64,000 bases of DNA, taken from Climacium dendroides (Eukaryota; Streptophyta; Bryopsida; Hypnales; Climaciaceae). This document shows positions 1 to 13,121 of the stretch, one piece after another. Position 1 is the stretch's first letter, and each line of letters opens with the position of its first letter. The stretch spans positions 16,137,538-16,201,537 of the forward strand of contig OX467091.1 of NCBI GenBank assembly GCA_950106755.1, read 5' to 3'. Under the pieces are notes generated by a model. That model made no database searches, had not been told where the DNA came from, and saw only the letters and a list, made by a program, of their open reading frames with translations. The position numbers and the translations under genes are program-made.

Positions 1-2166
1 GAATGTTTTCTACATATTTATGCAATCAAATTTCAAAATTCATTAGCAATGTTTTTCAATCAATTATGTTGTTATACCATAAATGTTAAATAAAACAATT
101 CATTCCAAATGGAATTTTAGGTTTTTTAAATTGAAATTTTATATGCTTAATTGGGACTATGTAAAAACTAAATGTTAATTATGTAAGGCAAAAAATTCCA
201 ATTATATTATATATTATGCAAATTCTTTGATTGACACAATAAAGGACCTGTAATATTATTGCTAGATACTATATAGACATTGAAAAAGTTGGTCATATCT
301 TAGTTTTTGTTTATTTTAGAGTAGTGCTAATTAACTAGTTATGATGCCAATTAAAATTAATAATAGATTCTCATAGCCAACAAAATGATGTCTACATGTG
401 TTAGTATCCAACATACAAAATTAATAAAAAACAATTGAATATATGGAGAATTAATGGAATGAATTTTCAAAACCATACAAAGCCTTGGTTTAAAAAGCAT
501 GAGTAGTTCAAATTTCCAAAGTTGCAAGATATATTAATTTTTTTTTTCAATGATGATTTTCTAAAAAATTGTTATACAATATGATCCATAAATCATATCC
601 ATACAATTGAATCTACTACTATGCTAACTAATAATTAACAATAATAAAGTAAAATCCAAACTAAAAATTCCTTGTACTAGTTAATACAAATTGAATATTT
701 TTAATTTTTACAAGATTTTTAAATTTTTATTCTCAAATTATTAAATTTTAATCATGATTATTTTTAAAAAATGGGTTCTACTTATTAATTGAGAATTAAT
801 TTTGAAGGTCATTTTTTAACTAAGAAAAATACAATTTTGAAGTGAAATATATTTGTTAATTTTACAAAGAAAAGGTTTTAGAAATATATATTGTATAAAT
901 AATAGAGAACTAATGCAATAATTTGCAAACATTAGATGTGTGAATAAAACAAGAATTTATGGTTGAAAAACATTCCATTCATTTGTTATTCAAAATTGAA
1001 AACTTAGTTTTTAAAGGATTATGATTTCATTGGTTCCATTCTACATTATTTTTGTATTACTATAGAAAATTCCATATACCAGCAAAATGGAAGGTATTGA
1101 GTGAAGTTCCTTAATATTTGATGTTATGTTCTTAGGCTCATCCTATTTGGATTCATTTTGCAAGGTTTGCTAGAGCCAAAAAGTGGCTTAGAAATGATTT
1201 GAATTAAAAGATAGAAGATGAAGAATTGCCATTTTTCATCCATATTTAAATAAATGTTTTTGGATATGTTTGTAGCAATTGGTAGTAGAAATTCCTTCAT
1301 TGAGGTATTATTGGTTATTCTTTAAAAGAAGATGCTTTCCTTCCAATTACAAAAGATGCAATTCCAAGAGAATTTTGGTATTTAAAGCCTTCTTTCTAGT
1401 TATGAATTTCATTCATGAAATAGATCTTTTATAAATTTGATCCCAATTAATAAAATGAAATTAATTATGCCTAATTTCTACTCCATTTGGATAATTTCAT
1501 AATCCTTAAAACTTGGATATTTTATTGCAATTTGACCTTTGTTTCCATTATTATGGTATAAAAATTTATCACTTCTAGAATGAAATAAAATATTTGTGAT
1601 TAATATGATATTTTTTGCTTAATATACATCCATTGTAAAATTTTCAAATTTATAGAGAGTATTTTGTATTTGATTTAAATTTTCTTCATTCATTTTAAAA
1701 ATTCTTGGTAAATTCAAATCATCATGAAAAAATCTAAAATTTGATGACTTGCAAAAGGCATGAGATTTGTGGGATAAAAAATTCAATCAAAGGTAAAGAA
1801 CTCTCTATTCACCTCTTAGTTCTATCAATTCTTATAAAGTGTTATAAATTTGACCTTAAATTATACTTGTCTACAACTTTACACATGGTTCTAAAAGATT
1901 ATAAAATAATAGAGCCTTTTGTAATTGTTTAAGATCTTTTTGAAGGGTCTTATAGACAAACAAGCACCTATAGACTTGTCTTCTTTAAAGTTTCAGTTTT
2001 GAAAATTTACAAAGAATGCAATAAATCTTTAAAAAAATAAAAAATAAAACATCATGATTTTTACTTTATTTATTGAGCTATGTGTATAAGAAAATTGAAA
2101 ATTAATTAATAGAAAAAATTCAAAAGAAAAAAAATATTAGACAATTATGACAATATTTGAAAACAT

Positions 2167-2236
2167 TGCTAGCCCTTTGGATTGTATAAGTTTAAAGGTT
2201 CGAATGCTTGAAGTCATGCAATCGAAAGGGCTAGCA
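2167..2236. repeat. Short inverted repeat (hairpin)
   Basis: The arm 2168-2184 is complementary to 2219-2235 with 16 of 17 positions matching. One A-T pair is added at the outside, and a G-T plus two A-T pairs on the inside. The loop is about 28 nt. It could be a small palindromic insertion or a short small-RNA hairpin. There is no expression evidence. Confidence 0.6.
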
Positions 2237-2991
2237 TTTCACTCTATGGAGGCTCAAAGTTTCTTGTCCTTTTCAAGCAAAGCCAAACAAAACTTTTTTC
2301 AAACATTAAAACCTTTCAAAATTATTGTGGTAGTGCAGATTATATGTGTTAGTGTAAAAATTGAATAATTTTTGACAAACTACCAGTTTGTAGTGATAGT
2401 TTTTTTTTTAAAGTTTAAGGTCTACCTTTCTCTAAATCATCCTATAATACAAAGAGGTCATAAATATTAACAATACATGAGAACTTTTGAAAATTTCTTA
2501 TAAACTTACAACTTTATTATTTTGCAAATTTGAATGGTGATAACATAAAATCCGTCTTCCATTATAAGTGAGAAGTTTCTTATGCATCCCCTCAAAATAT
2601 TCTAAACTTATTCTATTTTACCCTTTCCCACTACTGTTAGTCCTTTAAAAATTCTCTCCCTTTGCAAGATAGCTTCTAAGATCCCCCCTTCCAAGCCCCC
2701 CCTTCAAGCCTCCTTGAACGAAAACTATAGGAGTGAAGGGAGGGAGTGATAGTGCTCAATAGTAAAGTCCAAGTCAAATTTTTATCCCGCTACTTTCTCA
2801 TTAGAGATTTTGGAATTTTCAAGGCTTCTCTAGTTGATCAATTCTATTTGGTCAAGATAACATCTCCCGTAGAGCATTTGATTGGAGTAAATTAGTTTTC
2901 ACCTACAAAAGTGCTTGATACACCTTGTGTCTTAAAAGCATTTGTTCAAAATAGATGTTGTAGGAAACTACCCAAAGTCTTACATCATGTC

Positions 2992-3340
2992 CATTCAGTG
3001 GACAATGGTTCTTCACAAGTTAAGTGAATAGTTTTTTATGCATTCAAAATTGAACTTTGTTTAAAGCTATTCAAATTTTCATGTAATCATTCAATTGACA
3101 ATTGTCCTTTAGGGATTAAGTGAACAATTCTAGTGCATTCAACCAAATTGCAATTTATCCATTCAATGGACACTTGTTAGTTAAAGATTAACTGAACAAT
3201 TCTAGTGTATTCAAAATAGACTACTGAAATTTCCATTTATTTGTTCAACGGGCACTTGTGTGTTAGGAACCAAATAAACGGTTCCAATATGTTTAAAATT
3301 GACTACCCAAATTGCCATTTATCCGTTCAACGAACACTTG
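2992..3340. repeat. Degenerate tandem repeat upstream of PRP19
   Basis: Five units begin near 2992, 3088, 3160, 3242 and 3324, so spacing is 72-96 bp. Each starts with a variant of CATTCAATGGACACTTG, and the first four are followed by a diverged 'gattaagtgaacaattc'-like segment. The unit around 3088-3120 also contains CCTTTAGGGATTAA next to GACAATTG. The same combination occurs in reverse at the end of the TTAA-bounded element at 52963, so this array probably derives from that family. Confidence 0.7.
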
Positions 3341-3470
3341 ACAATTTCTATTATAGTATTGAAGGCAATATATAGTGTGTGAATGATTTTGACGCTCAAC
3401 AAAGTGGTCACAAGCTCTGTCCTTTGAGAATTAAGTTTTTTTTCAAAGCAACGGAATTGGGTACCTCTGT

Positions 3471-3487
3471 AAACCCTAGAACCCTAG
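3471..3487 (+). promoter_or_regulatory. Telo-box-like AAACCCTA motifs in the PRP19 leader
   Basis: An AAACCCTAGA block is followed directly by ACCCTAGAA about 240 bp upstream of the PRP19 start codon. Telo-boxes of this form are common near transcription starts of plant housekeeping genes. They are here by sequence only; the transcription start is not known. Confidence 0.45.
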
Positions 3488-3720
3488 AATCAGCGAACGA
3501 TCATTTTCTTCGTCTCCTTCCCCCAACGATCGTTTATCGCTTTCGTCGTCGCGGTCTCTCTTTTGTTCTTGTGACTTCTCCGTTGCTCTGTTTCCCGGTG
3601 CTGATGGTTCTCCCCGCCGCCGACGTATTCTTCCTGTCGAAGTAGCATTGCCTCAGTTGTTGCGAGCATTATTCACCTTCACCTGTCGCTCCTCTCTCCA
3701 GTCGCGCACTCGGCATCACC

Positions 3721-6700
3721 ATGTTTTGCGCCAGTAAGAACTCCAGCTCTTGTTTATTCCACTTCGCAAAACCATCTCTCTTCGCAATGCGGGAGCTTCT
3801 AGGGTTTAGCATTCGTCGTCTTTGTGAGCCATGGAATTCATGCAGCCTCTTGCATTTTAGCTCCTCGTGAAATCAGCGCACTTCGTTTATACATGCGGCG
3901 ATTAAGTTTTGGAGTTTGAAGTATTTTGTGGATTGATCACCCGCCTAATTGCCTAGTTCTTTGTTTCAGTTTCAGGTGTGACACCTGAAGACCCTGTGGT
4001 GTCACGAAAATCTGGCTTGTTGTTCGAGAAAAGGTTGATTCTGAAGCACATCGCGGTATGTTACATCGTACGACTTGTCTTTGATATCGGAGCTGGAGCT
4101 TAGTTAGTAATTCATGTATAAATTCATAGTGATTGGTGCATGCCGCAGAATGTGTCTTACAGTTTCAAACTTCTAGCACAAGAGTTTTCCGTTGCTTATA
4201 TTAGGTTAGATTTAAAGTACACAAAATAACATTATCGTGATTAAAATGGGATGGTTTCAGTCAGTAGCTGATAAGAGTTTTGGCTTATTGCAGGATAATG
4301 GATCGGACCCCGTGACTGGAGAGCCTTTGGCTGCAGAAGACCTCGTTGCAGTCAAAACAAATAAGGTTGTTGAATCGATTCTGCATTATAAGACCTAATT
4401 GGCCAATGTTTTGAGTTATCACGGTGACTCTTATTATTGTCTGCGATTGTGAAGTGTCAACCTTTTGATTGCAGGCTGTGAAGCCGAGGACCTTGCAAGC
4501 AGCAAGTATTCCGGGCATGCTTGGACTCTTTCAAAATGTAAGGTGTTAGGTTTTTTCAAGTTCAATTTATACAAGTGCACCTTTGGGTTAATGTTCGTGC
4601 AGTAAAGAGATGTAGACATCACAGTAAGAGACATGCACAGAATGTTTGACACATGCGTTCCACGTATCGAGTAGACGACCTTAATGTTGAACTAGCATTA
4701 TCCGATAACGATTTGAAGTTTATTGGTAATTCTGATATGTATATGCAGTTCTATCATGCTCAGGTTAGCCCCGTATTCTTCAGTATTTTCCTTTAAGATT
4801 TGTCAGGCATTGATCGTATTTTTATCTGCCTGGGTTTGTGAGACAGGAGTGGGATGCAGTTGTATTGTCCAACTATGCATTAGAACAGCAACTGCATACC
4901 GCACGCCAAGAATTGAGTCATGCTCTCTACCAGGTTCGAATGTTCTCTTTCAAAGCGTTGGCATAACCTCCATCCACATCCTGTCATTACAGTTACTTCA
5001 CGTGGGTATTAGTACATATTGGCTAGTGAACGTGAAATTAATTTATCAGCAGTGATGATTTATAGTTGTAATTATTCGTAGAAGCATTTTAAAGTATGTT
5101 TCCATGTGACGCCTGAGCTAAGTATAGAAAATACGTTTCATGGGATTATATAGCACGATGCTGCTTGCCGAGTGATTGCTCGATTGAAGAAAGAGAGAGA
5201 TGAGGCGAGAGAGCTGCTTTTGAAGGCAGAGAGGCAAGCACCTGCTGCTGGAACGACCCCAGTGGCAGCTCCCCCGGCAGCCATCAGCAATGGAAAAAGA
5301 GGTTTGCAAAATTATCGTTTTTTGTTTTCTTCTTTTTAAGAGTTGTGTATATTCAAGATTGCCTGTGCAACAATAGTGCTTAGGTGCTAGTGAACCCAGT
5401 TTAATTTGTCCTTCCTGTGTCAGTCGTTACATCTGCATATTCTTTTTGGTAACTCTTCTAGTACTGAACCATACTTCGCTTTCATAGTCACATTACAACT
5501 ACGAATCTTTAATGAGTAACTTGCATTGCAGTCTACTCTTTGCATTTCATACTTCTCGTAGTAAGCAGTTCACATTGCATATGAGAAGGTTACATCTCAT
5601 GTGTCACAATTATGCTGGCTTCTATTGCATATTACTTGGGTTAATTGCTATGAGACTTAATATCAACAGTGGGTAGTTCAAAATATTTGCTGAATCCTCA
5701 GGCAAAGAGCGCTAAAGAGAGAGATTGTATTTATGGGTTTGAAAGAATTCGTTTTCAAAGAATTGAACTGCTTGTACAGCTCCTGAAGCGGACACGGAGG
5801 CCGAGGGGCCTGGAAAGAAACCCAGGCAAGGCATCACATCTGACATCATTAAGGAGCTCACTGATTGCAATGCCCGCCTTTCTGGTCAACGTAAAAAACG
5901 ACAGGTTCATTTTTAGTACCTTCTCATTTGTTTACTTTTATCATCAAGTTTTGTTGTGTATTTAGTGGAGCCTATTTCTGAAGACAATGTGGATTTCGCT
6001 TGTTAGACACTTTTGTGTTTGCTCACGGTTTCTGACCATTGGAAATATTAACCTAGAATGCACTATCTATGGGTTTGACTTCAGTCTCTTACCGAAATTT
6101 CTTGTCAAAGTTATAAGTAGCAGGTGAATTGCTTTTGCAGATTTCGTCAACATTGGCTACACCTGATGCCTTGGAGAAGTATACGCAGTTGGCTAGCCAT
6201 CCCTTGCATTCAAGTTCGAAACCTGGAATCCTGTCCATCGATATTCATCAAACTAAAGTAAGTATTCGTTCCACTCCCTACCCATTTCTGGTATTGCCGC
6301 ATCATATATTTTAGTATGCAATGCTGAAGAACGTGATTATCACGACAGAACAATATGGGAAAATGAGGTGAATTAAATGTTTCGCTTTATTGTGAATCTA
6401 ACTGTACTTGATTGTGTTTCTGCAGGATCTTTTGTTATCAGGAGGTGTTGATGGCACGGCGGTAGTTTTTAATCGAAGCTCTGGAGAACTTGTCTCTCAA
6501 CTTTCTGGTCATAGCAAACGCGTAAGATGAAGTTGTTTTGTCGCTTCATTCCCGGTTTTCGGATCCACCACACATAATAGTGCAATATGCCTTATTCTTA
6601 CTAGGTCAACTGTTCATGGTGTTTAGGTATTTTTTATACTTTAATGGGGTAACATATTGCACACGTGGTAGCCTCTTCTGAAGTGAGTATTGAATCTAAA

Positions 6701-9072
6701 ACTGGGTACAGAACTGACTGCCCTGTTGACCTCCGGTGGTTTGCAGGTCACTAGTGTGAAGTTTGTGGCAAAAGATGAATATGCTTTGACTGGCTCTATC
6801 GATAAGGTTCGTTTTCACATTGTTTCCCTGCAGCTTCCAACGAATTCTCTTTCTATTGTGTTTCTGTATATGATCGAAAATTGTATTATGTTTGTGTCGG
6901 AATCTTGCAGACAGTCAAAATTTGGCAGGGGCAGGAGGATGGGAGCTACGTTTGCAAACATACACTGAAGGATCACTCTGCAGAGGTATTTTCGTGGACC
7001 TCAAACGACATTCAATCTGCTCACTCATTTAATAATTTTAACCTCATTTTTTTCTTTAAATATCGATTTAGACTAGCAAATTGGTTGACTGAGTATGGTA
7101 GGTATAAAGAGAGTGATGTCTGAATAGTAATTTGGTACTTAAGGTCCTTTCTGTATGTATATGTTGCAGGTACGGGCTGTGACTGTACATGCCACTCAGA
7201 ATTACTTTGTTACAGCCTCTGCCGATAAGACGTGGAATTTCTATGATCTCTCTACTGGACTTTGCCTTGCACAGGTATGTTTGCGTTTCTTTCATTTACT
7301 AATGGGTTTAGTGTACCCTTTGAATATTGCTTGACGTTTTGGCCTAGCATCTGGGATTGAAAGTTCAGTTGACATCTGGGCCTAAGCAATGATGTTTTCG
7401 ATTCTGAAGTTAAGATGAACTTAATATATCTTTGCTTACTTGCTGCACTGCATTGTTTTGACCTACTCGTGGAGCAGGTAAATGAACCAAGTGTGCAAGA
7501 TGGATATACATCAGCGTCGTTTCATCCTGATGGTCTCATCCTTGGAACTGGAACTGCAGAATCATTGGTTCGAATTTGGGATGTGAAGTCACAGGTTTGT
7601 CAACTCATCTTTCATCATGCTACCTCCAGCCAGTGTTTTCTTTGTTAACAGTGATGCTATGGTCACTGTTCACTAGAAAAGTATGTCTTGTATGGCTTCT
7701 GATCACTTGTATCACTGATACTGTTTTAAATTGGATTCCAGGCCAATGTTGCCAAGTTTGAAGGACACACAGGACCTGTGACGGATATCTCTTTCTCTGA
7801 AAATGGTTACTTCTTGGCTGTAAGTAAAAACCGTTGAGTCCTGATGAATTCCTCGCATGTAATGTAGTAATTGACAACGATGCGAAACAGAATGGGCTTC
7901 AATTTATTGACCGACTACGAAATTGAAAATTTCATTTTTTTCTTGCCCATTTCACATGTAGAATCCATCTTTTTCAGCTACGCCAGTGCATGTTCTGATT
8001 TATTTGTGTTTGCAGACTGCCGCTCAAGATGGAGTCAAGCTGTGGGATTTGCGAAAATTGAAGAATTTTCGCTCTTTTGCCCCTTATGACAGTAATACAC
8101 CCACAAATACAGGTCAGCAATTATATATTTTTCTAAACATAGTATCCAGCCTTTATATTGCTCAGGTCTCATTCCTTCATGCGGCACAGAGTGGGTGCCA
8201 ATGGGCTTATGAAAGTGACATTTATAGTGGAAAGCTCTCGTTTTTTCGTTCTTTTGGCCTGCGTCATATGCCCAGTACAAAATAAATAGTGCACCATTGA
8301 AGGAGATACATGTGTGATTGTGTGATTGCAGTGGAATTCGATTACAGTGGTAGCTACCTTGCTGTTGGCGGTTCAGATATAAGGTTCTTCTAAACCCAGC
8401 ATGAGCTTACGTTTCAGTTCAGCATCTTGAGCGTCAATTTAACCACTTGTAAAATGCCTTCCCTGGCAGTTCAATCGATTGTTGTGTAAAATAGTTGGGT
8501 ATAAAGTAGATTTTTGTGATATTTTTTGCAGGCTGTATCAAGTAGCAAGTGTGAAGGCGGAGTGGAATACCATCAAAGTTTTCCCTGATCTTTCTGGGAC
8601 AGGTGACCTTTTCTCTTTATTCCAATGCATGTTATGAACAACTTATTGTAAAACTGCATTTGTATTTTACTGCTTGGATTGTCTGTAAGTTGACATCGCG
8701 TTGCTGCAAGTCCACAGACAAATCTAAGTCTAGTGTTGCAATATCGTCCAATGTATCAGTGGTTCTTGATAGTTTGAGCTCTCCGCTAACTGGACGATGC
8801 AAGTTAAAAGTACCTTAATAACTCAGTTTCTATATTGTTACCACTTTCAATGGTGCACTCTTGAATCCATTTTACATACTACTCAGTAGCTGAGTCCGTG
8901 TCTACTCTTTTTAACTCCGTCAAACCATTCAACTGATTTGTGCTTCTTGTAATGGATAACAGGTAAAGTGACATCTGTTCGCTTTGGGCCAGATGCATCC
9001 TATTTGGCAGTTGGGAGTAGTGATCGCAATCTTCGCCTTTTTGGGGCACCTACGGCTTCCTCTGAATCATAA
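3721..9072 (+). CDS. PRP19: Pre-mRNA-processing factor 19 (PRP19), U-box/WD40 E3 ubiquitin ligase
   Basis: Eighteen exons join in frame to 521 aa: 3721-3733, 3976-4055, 4294-4365, 4475-4537, 4847-4933, 5154-5301, 5780-5904, 6141-6257, 6426-6521, 6747-6806, 6911-6985, 7170-7274, 7478-7594, 7742-7819, 8016-8112, about 8332-8383, 8532-8602 and 8963-9072. All introns are GT-AG. Residues 1-70 form the U-box ([23 protein letters not shown]), followed by the tetramerising coiled coil ([18 protein letters not shown]). Residues ~235-521 form a seven-bladed WD40 propeller ([33 protein letters not shown]). PRP19 is the nuclear core of the NineTeen Complex, which ubiquitylates spliceosomal proteins and also acts in DNA repair and, in plants, in immunity (MOS4-associated complex). 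Length fits plant orthologues. The first coding exon is only 13 nt, and the N-terminus [14 protein letters not shown] differs slightly from the usual form. Confidence 0.95.
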
Positions 9073-10939
9073 CTGAACTGATTTGTTGAGGTAATTGGAG
9101 CTTCGTTGGTCTGACTACCGTTCTCCCTGTGAACACATGGTTTTGATCATTTTGTGTTTGTCGAACTACTCAAATAGTCTGAACCGGCAATGGTGCAACA
9201 ATCTGTAGAGGTAGTGAGAAACCCTTCAACTATTACGACTGGTTTTCAGAATGCCTTGCTAGTGGAAATCATTTGAGTGAAACTGCACTCTGTTTTATTA
9301 ATTTGCCATAATTTTCTGCAAGATAGAAACAATCAGAGACCTAGAGCTATTGGATGAGGTGTAAGTTGCATTAGTGCCTCAGGTCTTCCATGGTTTGTCT
9401 AGGCAGCTACTTGACCCTGACATAGCTATTCTCCAAATCAAAAGTTTTATACGAACGCGGTGAAGGTTTCTTGAAATCTTTTGCTTCGTGATTGGCCGAT
9501 GTGGTGAGCGGTTGTTTTGTCTTGTCTTGTTCTTGGATACGAATATGAAATGTATTGGATGGGTTCATTACATACAAGGATTTCACTTATTGGACTCATC
9601 ACACTGCCTCCTCCAGTCTTTCGTTTTGCCTTATTCTTCGATCTGACTGATTCCGTGCACCATCTGGGACTGAACCCAATCGATCATTCAGCGCTTGCTT
9701 AGCAGGGTTTCACTGCTCGACCCTCAGATTCGAAATGCGCAAATTTATCTTTATGGCACTGGCCTCTTCTGATGTTTCAAGAAACTGAAGCATATTTAGG
9801 TCCAATTTAGATTGCAATGATAAGGTGAGTGCAAATGATACAGATTCGAATTTTAAGCTTGTTATCTGAACCTCGTTTGCAAGCTAAATTGGACCTAAAT
9901 ATGCTTTAATGATTTGGAAGTACGGTAGAGGTACTGCTATCACTTAAATTTGGTTCGCATGCCTGTGCACGAATTGTAAAGATTTTATTCGTACGGAGGC
10001 AAATAAGCAGTAAGGGTAACTGACGAAGTAAGCATCCTCTTGCGAATACAGTCGCTGCACATTCCGGCTCGGTAAAGTCTTGTTGTACTTGGGTATTACA
10101 GTACTTTCAGAAACACAGGTAGCAAGAGATTCTGTCAATTTGTGTTTCCAGCCATCTATAACCGGCTGTGGATGTAAAGAAACCTGGAAGCACCCTGCCT
10201 TAGAATATGCCGAGTTCGTGAGAAATAGACGCCTCTACTTAATCTATGAGCGTCCTGAGTGCAAGTAGATCTGAAAATATCGATTTCATTGACTTCTCTA
10301 TACGGAATAAATTTCAGCGATAAGTTACTGCCTATTTGCATGCAAATCGTGCACTTGTTTCAAAACGAAAATCTACTACATCGAAGGTCTCTTGTGATTT
10401 TGGAAGAGATCTTGCACTTTCAGAAGTTTTTATTCTATAACGACTGCATGATATAGGTGCAAAGTCCACATTCAAACATGTTTTAGGTTCAAAGTCCTAA
10501 TTGGACACACATCTATGGTTTATTTCCCAGCTGCATTATGTAGATAATTTTCAATCATCATGCTAAGCATCTCTTTCCAGATATCAACTTCGACGTTGCA
10601 GAAGTCCTACCTAAGATTTGTCCAGAACTGTTACGAATTTAGGGGTTGAAGTATGAAATTCCATTCTTGTTCTTGCTATAAAACCACTTCGACCCAATGA
10701 TCCAGCAACGACCAATGAGTAAATTTGCAAACCGAGAGAAATCAAGCAAATTGAGCGCACGTCTTTTATTCCCTACACTAGTCTGATCGGTTCACTTTCA
10801 CCCGATACACAAAAAAAAATCCCAAAATAGAACATACTTTTACAATTCAGATATTTACAATATCAGAACTCCCTAAAAGCGGCTAAGTGAAAAACTAAAC
10901 AGATGCCATCACAAAAGAGTATCAGCAACACCTGCAACC
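9073..10939. other. Convergent 3' flanks of PRP19 and HIR
   Basis: This interval lies between the stop codons of two convergent genes. I see no supported coding region. Open frames at 9517 and 10080-10456 are short and lack recognisable motifs. Both 3' UTRs should lie here. It contains a long hairpin (9788-9906). Confidence 0.6.
9788..9906. repeat. Long-stem hairpin, possible small-RNA precursor
   Basis: Arm 9788-9810 is perfectly complementary to 9884-9906 over 23 bp. After one mismatch the stem continues for six more pairs (9812-9817 with 9877-9882). The loop is about 59 nt. Size and geometry are compatible with a plant miRNA or siRNA foldback, but also with a decayed inverted-repeat transposon. 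I do not recognise the arm as a known conserved miRNA. Confidence 0.6.
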
Positions 10940-13121
10940 TCAAGTATCAGTAACATGGGCACTAGCATTGCCTTGCATCATGCCATTACGAATCTGCTGA
11001 GTAATATCGCCAACATGCCCTGGTCCATGAGGAAGGAACACAGTAGTGTTCTTGGAGCCAGCACCGATTTCCTTCATGGTGTCGAAGTACTGCGTAATCA
11101 AAACGAGGTCCATGACGTCCTTGGAAGTCGTTCCTGGAACATTGTTGGAAAACAGGAGGACACTCTCACGGAGCCCTTCTGTGATGGCTTGGCGCTGCCT
11201 GGCGATTCCATGTCCCGACAGAAACTTAGCCTCTGCCTCTCCTTCCGCTCTCTTCACCTGCAGAATCTTCTCTGCCTCTGCTTTGTCCAGTGCTGCCATT
11301 CTCATCCTTTGCGCTATTCCACACAACACAATGGAAGAATATGTCTTAATTGGATACTAAATGCAAAAGTTATGAAGGTTCAAATGTATGCCTCATTTGG
11401 ATGCTGTGTGCAAAAGTTATGAAGGTTCAACACCTACTTGGTAGATGACCTAAAACTGACACAGGTTTTGATGATAAGGTGGTGTACATTCTCAAAATTA
11501 TATAAACTCATTGTGCAACGTTTTAAAGCAAGGTCTTAGGGTGTTGCAATTAGGTAAATGCCACAATTAGTTACCTCTAGTGAATAAATCTTCAAAAAGA
11601 TATAGATTAAGGACCCCGAGACAGTGCGTATTCTAATTGGATTAAGGGCTAGTTTACAGTTCTAAGGTGAAACCTGAGGACTTTGCATTAGATCAGCATT
11701 AAATATTCAGAGAAGATTGAGGGAAGAAGCGCAGGTGAACTGACCCGCATTGATTTCATTCATAGCTCGGCGAACAGTCGGATCTGGCTCAATATCGACA
11801 ATCAGAGTTTGCTCGATACTGTATCCATAAGCTCCCATCACCTGACAAATTCAATTAAAATCCACTACTTAGGCACCTGGAAGATTTTGGTCAAGCATTT
11901 CGTTTTCGAATCCGTTCAAGAGAACTCAAAACTTACATGCATATAAATGTAGCTAGAGCCTTAGATATCATGTTCTGGGTAAGGAAATCATAACTAATTG
12001 CGAACCCTAAACAAAAGCAGCCCTTACAGATTCTTGTTTGAAATGTACACATTCAGAGCATAAGAGCAGCACTTAGTAACCACGCTTAGATTCTTACTTG
12101 GACAGTTTCAAGTGTACAAATCGTAGAGATTCCACAGCACAACAGGGATTAACAATACAGAGTGAGAGCGCCTTACTTTCTCTAACTCTTCCGAAACAGC
12201 TTTAGCAACATCATTTTTCTGCTCAAAAACGTCGTCCAGTATCATTTTGGGAACACATGCACGCACAACTGCTCGATAAACGCAACAAATTAGAGGCTTC
12301 AAAAAATTAGAGCGGAGACATGTCACTATTGCAACTTCACAAGATATGAAATCAACTCATTGTAAGAAAGGTTTAAAAGGACAGGGTAACCAACCGTCAA
12401 AGACGTAAGCCTGAATCTGCTCTCTGGGGTTTTGTAGCTCATAAAATGCATCGTCGGCATTCTGACGAACCACCCGATACTGAATTGAGCAGATCACCGA
12501 CACAAACACATTATCCTGCACAAAGAAGCAAAAAATCCAAGTGTTCTGTTAGTAACTCGCAAGTGATTAGGTTAAAGTTAGGGCAAGACTCTGTGCAAAC
12601 CTTGTAAAAAGCAATAATTAGATCAGTAAAACGATCAAAGATCAAGAGTATCGTATTCGCATCAAGCTTCAGGAAAACAGAAGAATAACATTATAGCTAA
12701 CAATGCTACAGATGGCTGTTGATACAAGGTCGTAAGGAAAAAATCGAAACCCTAACCCTTCTAAATTCTAAGATCCCTGTAACATACAACAAAATTCTTC
12801 CCCACATATAAAGGACTACAAACGTCTCCAAACAAGAGATCTTCCGCTACACCATAGAGCAAAAAATCTCAACATCTCAACATCACCGACCATACAAATT
12901 TCAAAACCCATATAACCCCCCAACCCACCGACCTTGGTCTTGGTGTCGCAGCGCACATCCAAAGATTGCACACGCAGCGAGAGACGCCCCGCCAGCCACT
13001 CGCCCGCAAACGGATTCAAGCAGTGCAACCCTGGTTGTGCGATTCCGGAAAACTTGCCCCACTTCTCGATCACTCCAACTGTGGACTGACCGATACAAAG
13101 CAAGCATCCAACTCCATCCAT
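10940..13121 (-). CDS. HIR: Hypersensitive-induced reaction (HIR) protein, SPFH/prohibitin family
   Basis: Five exons on the minus strand, 12933-13121, 12395-12515, 12177-12268, 11745-11841 and 10940-11313, join in frame to 290 aa, close to the ~285 aa of plant HIR proteins. Almost the whole protein is the SPFH (band 7) domain: [55 protein letters not shown], then the charged helical segment [20 protein letters not shown] and a FLPHGPGHV tail. HIR proteins oligomerise on plasma-membrane microdomains and contribute to cell death and resistance signalling. Start chosen because it gives the expected N-terminus. Residue 2 is Asp, not the Gly needed for N-myristoylation in most plant HIRs, but Cys6 and Cys9 could be acylated. 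Divergently arranged with CDC73. Confidence 0.93.
11350..11430. repeat. 47-bp duplication inside a HIR intron
   Basis: Segments 11350-11383 and 11397-11430 are near copies with an offset of 47 bp, sharing the core GCAAAAGTTATGAAGGTTCA. They lie in the last HIR intron just upstream of the final exon in transcript direction. Likely a simple local duplication. Confidence 0.7.

Larger units (their letters stand above)
1..3370. other. AT-rich intergenic region, no gene seen
   Basis: The sequence is strongly AT-rich with short A and T runs and stops in all frames. The only open frames are under 75 codons and show no recognisable domain, so I call no gene. It contains a small hairpin (2167-2236) and a degenerate tandem repeat (2992-3340). 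Composition changes abruptly near 3470, where the GC-richer leader of the PRP19 gene begins. Confidence 0.7.

Noticed and set aside
4900..4950. tRNA-like GGTTCGAA motifs (also at 2198)
   Set aside because: No acceptor stem or D/anticodon arms could be formed around them, and the copy near 4931 overlaps a PRP19 splice donor.
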